DNA of 64,000 nt, taken from NCBI GenBank assembly GCA_964016875.1, contig OZ024718.1:39992406-40056405 (forward strand), written 5' to 3'. The notes under the pieces are model-generated. The model saw nothing but the letters and a program-made list of their open reading frames with translations. It was not told where the DNA came from and searched no databases. Positions 56,760-64,000 of this stretch are shown here, in pieces (the stretch's first letter is position 1; each line of letters starts with the position of its first letter). The DNA is from Fallopia convolvulus. Its lineage: Eukaryota; Streptophyta; Magnoliopsida; Caryophyllales; Polygonaceae. Position numbers and translations under genes: made by a program.

Positions 56760-57010
56760 TTTAACTATCAAGTGATTGGTTGTTGAAGTTTGCCATAAAC
56801 TCTTCAAATTTCTTCGTCTTCTCTTACAATGCATTGATTTGTGCATTTTGAGCTTTGATCTTATCTTCCAAGGCTTTGTTTTTCTCATGCATTTTCATGT
56901 AATGATGATTGCGAATGCTTAGCTGGTGTAGGCCCAGATCCAAAACCACAACCTTTGATGTAGCGTGATTTTGCTCCAAGAAATTTTTTGCAGATTTCGT
57001 CATCAGTCAC
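56760..57010 (-). pseudogene. Transposase_24-like C-terminal remnant of CACTA-2
   Basis: Minus-strand text reads LGAKSRYIKGCGFGSGPTPAK, the G-x-GxGP block typical near the C-terminus of plant En/Spm Transposase_24 proteins. After a frameshift comes a coiled-coil-like helix (HEKNKALEDKIKAQNAQINAL) broken by a stop. Confidence 0.6.
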
Positions 57011-57230
57011 ACGAATATGAATAATGAAACACACATATATGAATAACAAACCACTTATTTATAGGTACCAAATCACGCATACATGAATAAAAAGTCACTC
57101 ATATATGAATAACAACACACAAATATGAATAAAAAACCACTTATATATGAGAATCAAATCACACATACATGAATAACAAGTCACTCATATATAAATAACA
57201 CGTCACTCATATATGAATAACAAAACCCTT
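57010..57230. repeat. ATATATGAATAAC-type tandem repeats
   Basis: Units of roughly 25-35 bases built on CACTCATATATGAATAACAA recur about eight times. No coding content. Confidence 0.7.
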
Positions 57231-57469
57231 ACAGCGGTTCAAGAAATACAAAAAACCCTAAAAAATCGGTTTAACTCGATCTCGCCTAATGAATATTCAT
57301 CAACCCCAACATACACAAACTCAAAATCAAAGCACGTACAATGTGATTGGCAGAGAACTATCGAAACAAAGATTTTGTTGACGGAGAAAGAAAGAATACC
57401 TAGATTGCATCGGAAAATTGGCAACAATTTTTATGCACTAGAATAGATCAAGGGAAACACTGCTAGAAA

Positions 57470-58060
57470 ACGCTGGAATAGCGACCATATTAGAGACAGA
57501 ATTAGCGTCGGATATCTGACGTGGAGACCGATTTAGCGACCACCGGGAATGCCGCCGCTAAACAGAGCGCCGCTATTTGCCTACATATTTTGCGACCGAT
57601 TTTAGCGACATATGACAGTCTGGTCGCTAAATTTGTCTCTAAAGGGGGAGCACAGCCAGAACAATGAGTGGTCGCTAATATGATCGCAAATGACATTGCT
57701 AAAATGGCCTTTTAATTCATCGCTAACTTGATTGGTAATATGGTCGCTACCGTTGTTGGCAAATTAGACCTTATCGTTGTTGCAAAAGTGGTCGCTAATA
57801 TGGTGGTTAAGCTTGCCAAATGCAATCGGACGCTGAGATGGTGGCTAAATCTCGATAAGATCATCGGTCCCTCAGATGGTTGCTAATACGGTCGCTATAT
57901 ATTTATATAAGTGCCATTGGTTATGTGCATTGGTTGCTAATACAATCGCTATTGCCATTGGTGAAGTGCGGCGGTCACTAATGTGGTCGCTATATCCCTT
58001 GCTAATCAACAATTATTTATGAAGTGGTGGCTAATTTGGTCGGTATATTCGTAGCTAATA
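57470..58060. repeat. Left subterminal repeats of CACTA-3
   Basis: Dozens of short copies of GGTCGCTAA, TAGCGACC and variants in both orientations. In CACTA elements such motifs bind TNPA-like proteins. Confidence 0.85.
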
Positions 58061-58318
58061 TTTATTAATTATTTCTGATTCTTATTCTTTAAATTAGGCT
58101 AACAACCTGTTTAATTTCACATTAGATAAAAAATCACACAATCTCAATAACAGAAGATCAATACTGGATATAATTAAAGTGAACAAAGTATTACACACAT
58201 ACTTAATAAAGTCTTACTAAACATAATAACCATGTCCTAAAATGCATAAGAAAATAGACTTGAATCCAAAAATAACTTTTAAGGTTCAAACCTTATATAA
58301 AAACTACAAGAGCTAAAA

Positions 58319-60897
58319 TCAAGAACTAGTGGAGAGATGGTTCTTAAGCACCTTTGTCATTGTATCAAATAAGGTCTCTTTATCTACGAGATTATCAATT
58401 CTTTTGTGCATTCGGTCCACTTTATCCCCAATAGTGCTCTCCACTTGCTGCAAAGAATCCTCCAATTGCTTCACTTTCTCCCCCAAGCAACTCTTCACTT
58501 GTTGCACTTTGTTTCCTAAAGAACTCTCAACTTGTTGCACTTTTTCACCTAATGAATTCTCAACTTGTTGGACCTTCTCCCCAAAATCTGACCTAATGCT
58601 TGAAAATTCTGCCATGAGTTCAGCCCTTAACTCCTCCTTCAAATTCCGACGTGTAGATTCATTTGTCACATCTTGGACACCATATTTAGCAACTTGAATC
58701 ATAGAATGAGCCTCGGATCCCATACCAAAAATTGAATCTTTCTTTGGACCTCCAACAGCCGTAATCCACAAAATATTTGTGTCAATCGAATTTGATCCAT
58801 TAGAGTCGGCATCTCGAATAGCTTCCTCCATCAAAGTATCAAACTTCTCCTAAAAAGCCAATATGATAAAAAGAATTCAGCACACTACAATTCAGCATAT
58901 TCAGCATATTCAACATATTCAATAAGACAATACTTCCTCAACCACCTTGTTACCAAAGGAGCTGAAGACTATATATCATATGAATCAATCCCCAAAGACA
59001 CCTTCACTGACCGTAGTTAACAATAAATTACAAGGAACATCCTCACATACGTTGTTAGATTAATTATCACATCATCCCACCTCCCTGAATTACAATGAAT
59101 TATTTAAGTACACGAAGTAGTTAACACTAAATTGCAGAAACGATGTGAAATTACAGAGTAGAAGCACTCCAATTTCCTCAATCCCTAATTCACAAACAAA
59201 AAATGAATTTCTAGTGTAGAAAAAGCATTTTAATATCCTATCAAGTATTATCACACATTGATCATGAGATAAATCTTTCTGGAAAGTCCACTGCTCATAC
59301 ATGACTGAGGAAATTTTTAGAATAGAGGGTTGAAACTATTACAATTATAAACAATAACATGAAGTTTTACAACCAGCAAGCTTACCACAGCCTCCTCAGC
59401 CACCTTGTTACCAAACGTGCCGTCTTTTTTGGCATAATATTTTGTAAATGTTTCTTTTGGGTTGGGTTGTTTTCCAAGCTCCTCGCACTAGAAAAAAAAA
59501 CACAATCTGCTAAGTGCATATATACACTTACCACAGAACAAGAAGAGTAGAAAATCAATCCAAGGAGAGTAGAAAACAGAAGTTATATAATCTGCTAAGT
59601 GCATATACACTTACCATATATACACTTACCATAGAAAAAAAAAGTTATATAATCTACCTTCTTTTGTGGTTTGTGGTCTATGGTAGATAAACACACATTA
59701 ACAAACATAATATAATAAATTCAGAAAACAGCTTTCAAAATCTAAAGTAATCAATAACTTGTGTCTAAAACCGCCATTAAACAAACCAAAAAGAAGAAGA
59801 AAAGTATGAGAATCACCAAAACATTGCTTCAAATCTTCTAGAAGGCACTATATTATTTACTCAATTCACCAATTCACCACTTTCTGAAATTAGTTACTCA
59901 ATTCACCAATTTTAAAGACTAAAAGCACCAGAAACTCATAAATTAGCAAACAACCAGAAAGATGGCAAGCCTTTATGAGCAATCACTATTGGAAAGCAAA
60001 GACCACAAAAGAAACCATATACGCTTACCATATATACAATTACCAATTAGATAAATACACATTAACAAAGATAATATGAGAAATACCAGCTTTCTTTTAT
60101 GGTCTGTGGTAGATCGTGAACCACCTCTAAAAGGCGGCAAGCCCTTTTCTGTTGCAACAGCTCGATTGAGCTTGTTCTGCTCAGATATTTGTTTATACTC
60201 ATCAGCCTCCCATATTTTCTTCAACTCCACCCATATCTCTTCTTTAACCCAATTTGGCTTTGTGAAATCCTTTTCCCTAGCCTTCTGAAATATGTCCTTG
60301 AGGTGCTTTGATCCCTTACGATTGAACACTTTACGTACAATTTCATCTGGAAATGCATCTTCATCCCATCTATATAATTTCTGTAAATAGTAAACAACAA
60401 ATTATGTTAACCCCAAGCAATATGTATTATGTATATTTAAACTTGTTACTATATACCTTCCACTTATTCCACCAAAATTCCTTTAGTTTTGGATCAACAC
60501 TAGTCCATGTACTATATGGTCCATCAAAATCAGGACCTGCAATATCAAATATCATCCTTTGTTCTGCATTCAATTGATTATAAAAGCCTCCTCGATTCCC
60601 CCCTGATTGTTGACTATTTGACGGCGGTGCAAATATCTCATCACGCTCACCATGTGCCGTCCACCAATAATAATCAGACATAAACCCACGTCGATATAAA
60701 TGCTCTTTTACGTCGTCAGTTTTCAAGAATTTACAATTACGACACCTTGTACATGGACATTTTATCTTGTCTCCATCCATGAAATAAACTTGAGATATTG
60801 CAAACTCTACAAACTCATCCACCCCATGAAAAAATGCTGGATGAATACCTCCACCATCCGGCAAGTGTCTTTCATCCATCCAAGCACGATTATTCAT
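58319..60897 (-). CDS. CACTA-encoded protein: transposase-associated domain joined to Transposase_24
   Basis: Four exons on the minus strand: 60897-60457, 60380-60087, 59487-59386 and 58849-58319. All junctions are GT-AG, all are phase 0, and they give 455 residues without a stop. Residues ~1-75 form a Transpos_assoc domain: RAWMDERHL, GVDEFVEFAI, CPCTRCRNC and VKEHLYRRGF...YWWTAHGE. Residues ~130-280 form the plant En/Spm Transposase_24 region (FPDEIVRKVFNRKG, KPNWVKEEIWVELKKIW, FRGGSRS, ELGKQPNPKETF). It continues to WITAVGGPKKDSIFGMGSEA at ~298-317. A C-terminal coiled coil is built of 11-residue repeats (~345-405). GTAG/ATAAGATG before the start codon suggests a 5'-UTR intron whose donor is at 61439. 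Likely role: TNPA-like binding of the subterminal repeats. That is inferred from the family. Confidence 0.85.
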
Positions 60898-61579
60898 CTT
60901 ATCTACACACATATACAAGTAGACATTAAAAACAAAAAGTCAACAAAAATCATTTGAAATATATATAATTAGATCTAAGAGAACTTGACCATTTAACTTA
61001 TTGTTAATTTCAAGACAAATATATAAATTAGGTAGGAGAACACATACATAGTTGACCTTGCAATTTACTTTTAAATTTAGATCTAAGAGAATGTGACAAC
61101 TTAACTTTGGTAATTTCAAGCCAAATCTAAAAATATGTCAAAGATTATACTTTGAAACTCTAGACTCACCTTAAGTAGGAGAACACATACATAGTTGACC
61201 TTGTAAATTTTACTTTTAAAATTAGATCTAAGAGAACTTGAAAACTTAACTTTGTTAATTTCAAGACAAATATATAAATTATGTCAAAGAATATACTTTA
61301 AAACTTAAACACATCTCAACTTTCAAGATTAAGCAAAATGTCAAACAATTCAAATGAATCTGCCTAGACAAACAATTCATTATATTATTCTTCTCATATG
61401 TAAAAGAATTCAAAGAAAACACTTTGAAATTTATAATTACCTTTCTTGATTGAGACAAATCTTCAAATAAGACACATTTGTCTTCTTGTATTTGGTAGGA
61501 CCTTCGAGAGAAGCTGCCCAACAGAACGGCGCATGAAAATGAAGTAGGGAGAAATGTGGGGTCTCGGTAAAAAGTAGGG

Positions 61580-62070
61580 TTTTTTCTGATTTAGTGACGA
61601 CTTTAGCGACCACAATTGCGACCAAACTTGAGTCCGAAATAGCGACGACAGATACTGTGGTCGCTAAATGAAGTTTGTTGGTAAATTTGTCGGTATATTA
61701 TTTTAATGAGTAAGAAATTAATAAGGCGACTACTGAAGGTGTGGTGGCGGTATTTGTCGCTGTTTAGAGACGAAAATAGCGACCGATTTATTTCGACTCT
61801 ACAGTAGCGATCATTTTAGCGACGTATAATGTAGTTGTCGCTGATTGTAGCGACCGATTTTTTGGTGGTCGCTATTGCCGTTGCAAATACCGACTGGCAT
61901 GGTGTCTGATGTCAGTTGGATGGTAGTAGCATCGATTTTAGCGACCAATTGTTATTCCGTCGCTAAATTAGCGACAGATGGTAAATTAGACGCAAAATGC
62001 GACGCAAGTGGCGACGCAAATAGCGACCGAAAGAATCTGTCGCTGTTTTGCGGTCGCTGTTACGGCGTTT
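61580..62070. repeat. Right subterminal repeats of CACTA-3
   Basis: GTCGCTA/TAGCGAC copies at a density like the left end; the promoter and 5' leader of the minus-strand gene must lie in or beside this array. Confidence 0.85.
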
Positions 62071-62291
62071 TCTAGTAGTGAAAACTTCACGACTCTAATT
62101 GAAATCTTGGCACCACGTCCACGACCGTTTCCCTTCCGAATTTCGATCTCGTAGAGGCGCGACTCCTTTTCAAGTTTCTGGTGAGTATCATAGGAAATTG
62201 AATACATTACACAACGTGGTTGAATCGCACATTAAAGTTTGTCAGTCAGAGTCGAAATGTTGGGGACACGGCTCCAGTATTGGGATATCCT

Positions 62292-62635
62292 GGGGCTTGT
62301 TTGGTTGAATGTAGGAAATACAATTCCTAGGAAGTCCCAATAATTAAATTCCTATGATTTAAAATTCCATGGATTTGAGAAAATGTGTTTGGTTGAATTA
62401 TAAACTTTAGAATCTAAAATAAAGGAAGTTAAAATTTTACATGAAAAATGAGGGAATTGGAACTTACCAAGGGGGAATAGGCAAGTCAACTTCCTACAAA
62501 ACACAGAAAGTTCAAATTCCCAGGATTTTTAAATCATGTGATTTTAAATCATAATTAATTTTTTAACCAAACGCATGTCTTACTTCATGTGATTTTCTAA
62601 TTCATGTGATTTGAAGTGTTCATCAAACAAGCACT
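62292..62635. mobile_element. MITE-like foldback segment
   Basis: Starts GGGGCTTGTTTGGTTGAA and ends TTCATCAAACAAGCACT; these are imperfect inverse complements. The interior repeats AAATTCCTATGATTTAAAATTCC and similar. The TSD is unclear, so superfamily is not assigned. Confidence 0.5.
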
Positions 62636-62838
62636 TGGTGTGTGTTTAAAGTACATGTATTATAATACATTTTCGCATTATAAATCATTTTTGTCATTTT
62701 AAGGCAAGTGTGTGTTTGGAGTCATTCCAGTACGGTGTACAATTTAAAATATACTTCAACAAAAAAAGTACTTTTCATCTATTGTACGCCATCTCCTTTC
62801 TTCAATCTCCATTGTTAAATTCTGGAAGGATCATCCGA

Positions 62839-63236
62839 ATACCCCATCCATAGCCAGCACAACCCACTACTAGAAACCGATGCACCGATACCCACACATA
62901 CACCCATCGACTCCCTATCACCACCACCTGTCCGCCCCATATCTTTTTTTTGCTCTTCCTCTCCATCAATGGTCAACAATAAGCAAAGTTCACAAATATC
63001 CCCAAAATCACAAGCTATCAAACAAACTAACTAGACCAATGGTTGATTTAAGAATTGAAAGCCATTTCTATCAATTGTTAATCTTAATTTGAATGAAAAT
63101 CACCCCATCCATAGCCAGCACCGCCCACTGCTAAAAACCGATGCACCGCTACCCACACATACACCCATCGACTCCATAGCACCACCACCAGTCCACCCCA
63201 TATCTTTTTTTTTCTCTTCCTCTCCATCAATGGTCA
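62839..63236. repeat. Direct duplication of ~135 bp, 264 bp apart
   Basis: 62839-62971 and 63103-63236 share CCCATCCATAGCCAGCAC, ACCGATGCACCG, CACACATACACCCATCGACTCC and CTTCCTCTCCATCAATGGTC with few differences. CACTA-4 starts exactly where the second copy ends. Short open frames here have no known content. Confidence 0.85.
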
Positions 63237-63239
63237 ACA

Positions 63240-64000
63240 CACTACAACAGAAAGGCTCTTTTGCGACCATTTTTTAGCGAGAAATTTATTTTTCTCACTA
63301 AATGTGGTTTTTGGCGAGGAATTTAATGATTTCTCTTTAAATGTGACTTCAGTTTTAGCGAGAAATTTATTTTCCTCGCTGAATGATGCTTTTGGCGAGG
63401 AATTTAATGATTCCTCTTTAAATGTGACTTCACTTTTAGCGAGAAATTTATTTTCCTCGCTAAATGTCGCTTTTGGCGAGAAACTTAATGATTCCTCTTT
63501 AAATGTGACTTCACTTTTATTGAGAAATTTATTTTCCTCGCTAAATGTCATTTTTGGAGAGGAATTTAATGATTTCTCTTTAAATGTGGCGTCACTTTTA
63601 GCGATAAATTTATTTTCCTCGCTAAATGTGACATTTGGCGAGAACTTTAATGATTTCTCTTTAAATGTGACTTCACTTTTAGCGAAAATTTTATTTTCCT
63701 CACTAACTGTGGCTTTTGCGCGAGAAATTTAATGATTTTTCTTTAAATGTGACTTCACTTTTAGCGAGAAACTTATATCCTTGTTAAACACCACATTCTG
63801 CGACAAATATTTTGATTTAACGCTATTTGTACCTACAATTTGATGTGGAAAAGTATAGGGTGAACAATATAATGACAAATTGTGAAGCATTTATTGAGGA
63901 ATACTTTCATCGCTAAAACAGTCAATGAGTACACTATAACTTCGTTGATATATGTTTTGCGGAAAGTATAGCACATCATGAAGTATTAGAGGAATTTCTT
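63240..64000. mobile_element. CACTA-4: left end of a CACTA element running off the window
   Basis: CACTACAACAGAAAGGCTC is a CACTA terminus, followed by TTAGCGAG/CTCGCTAA subterminal repeats. The other end is outside. ACA at 63237-63239 would be the TSD. Same family as CACTA-2. Confidence 0.78.
63304..63790. repeat. 81-bp minisatellite in CACTA-4
   Basis: The phrase TTTGGCGAGGAATTTAATGATT recurs at 63311, 63392, 63473, 63554, 63635 and 63715, an 81-bp period. Each unit also carries AATGTGACTTCACTTTTAGCGAGAAA and TTATTTTCCTCGCTAAATG. Because 81 is a multiple of three, frames stay open on both strands, but this is explained by the repeat. Confidence 0.9.

Larger units (their letters stand above)
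55385..57010 (-). mobile_element. CACTA-2: truncated CACTA (En/Spm) element
   Basis: Starts TACTACAACAGAAAGGCG, the same terminus as CACTACAACAGAAAGGC at 63240 apart from the first base, followed by many TTAGCGAG/CTCGCTAA subterminal copies (55400-56050). The right terminus is missing. On the minus strand 57010-56760 encodes the end of a Transposase_24-type protein. A Helitron (56206-56708) is inserted. Confidence 0.65.
57458..62080 (-). mobile_element. CACTA-3: complete CACTA (En/Spm) element, 4.6 kb
   Basis: Left end CACTGCTAGAAAACGCTGG; right end reverse complement CACTACTAGAAAACGCCG. The trinucleotide AAA flanks both (57455-57457 and 62081-62083), the 3-bp TSD expected for CACTA. Both ends carry long arrays of AGCGAC/GTCGCT subterminal motifs. 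The interior holds one spliced minus-strand gene. No TNP2/TNPD-type catalytic transposase (Transposase_21) is present, so movement would rely on a helper. Confidence 0.93.

Noticed and set aside
63304..63732. 142-codon plus-strand frame and a matching minus-strand frame
   Set aside because: Produced by an 81-bp repeat (multiple of three) in a CACTA subterminal region; no non-repeat coding content.

Overview
The window is nuclear DNA of a flowering plant, almost certainly a eudicot. It carries two intron-bearing host genes of plant type: a B56/B' regulatory subunit of protein phosphatase 2A, and an R2R3-MYB transcription factor. Nearly everything else is transposable-element DNA, much of it nested. 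No bacterial, organellar, CRISPR or rRNA feature was seen. All calls rest on reading the sequence; no database search was run.

Layout. 1-1537: a short direct-repeat family interrupted by a hAT-like element rich in CCCGACCC. 1538-24995: a SIRE/Maximus-like Copia derivative with ~1.15 kb LTRs, a decayed long gag, almost no pol and an unusual acidic 3' ORF. An Athila-type Gypsy element on the minus strand (Athila-1, 8655-23615) is inserted in it, and Athila-1 itself holds a putative solo LTR (11093-13076). 24996-29660: the 5' part of a minus-strand Copia, split by a hAT element (26001-28431) that contains a Helitron (26079-27513).

29661-33539: the PP2A B' gene (two coding exons, intact) with a Copia fragment in its intron. 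33540-38500: a collapsed Copia, AT-rich tandem repeats, a 125-bp target-primed insertion, a 5'-truncated L1-type LINE and a hAT MITE. 38538-52554: a plus-strand Copia with an exact 5-bp target-site duplication (TSD). It is interrupted by a solo LTR (39834-40762), a second Athila element (Athila-2, 41051-49398), a hAT MITE (51587-52098) and a small foldback element inside its 3' LTR.

52555-55384: the R2R3-MYB gene (three coding exons, intact) with a small insertion in intron 2 that duplicated the splice acceptor. 55385-64000: three CACTA elements. The middle one (57458-62080) is complete, with matching terminal inverted repeats (TIRs) and an AAA TSD. It carries a clean four-exon gene that joins a transposase-associated domain to an En/Spm Transposase_24 domain. 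The last runs off the window and begins with an 81-bp minisatellite.

Most unusual signal. Three retroelement families here each carry their own short palindromic or near-palindromic motif, repeated across LTRs, untranslated regions and, in two families, coding regions: TCGGTACCGA hairpins in Athila-1, GTCTCGGTCGAGAC in Athila-2, and GGGAACT/AGTTCCC in the Copia derivative. In Athila-1 the motif lies in frame in gag-pol and has lengthened the linker between RNase H and integrase.
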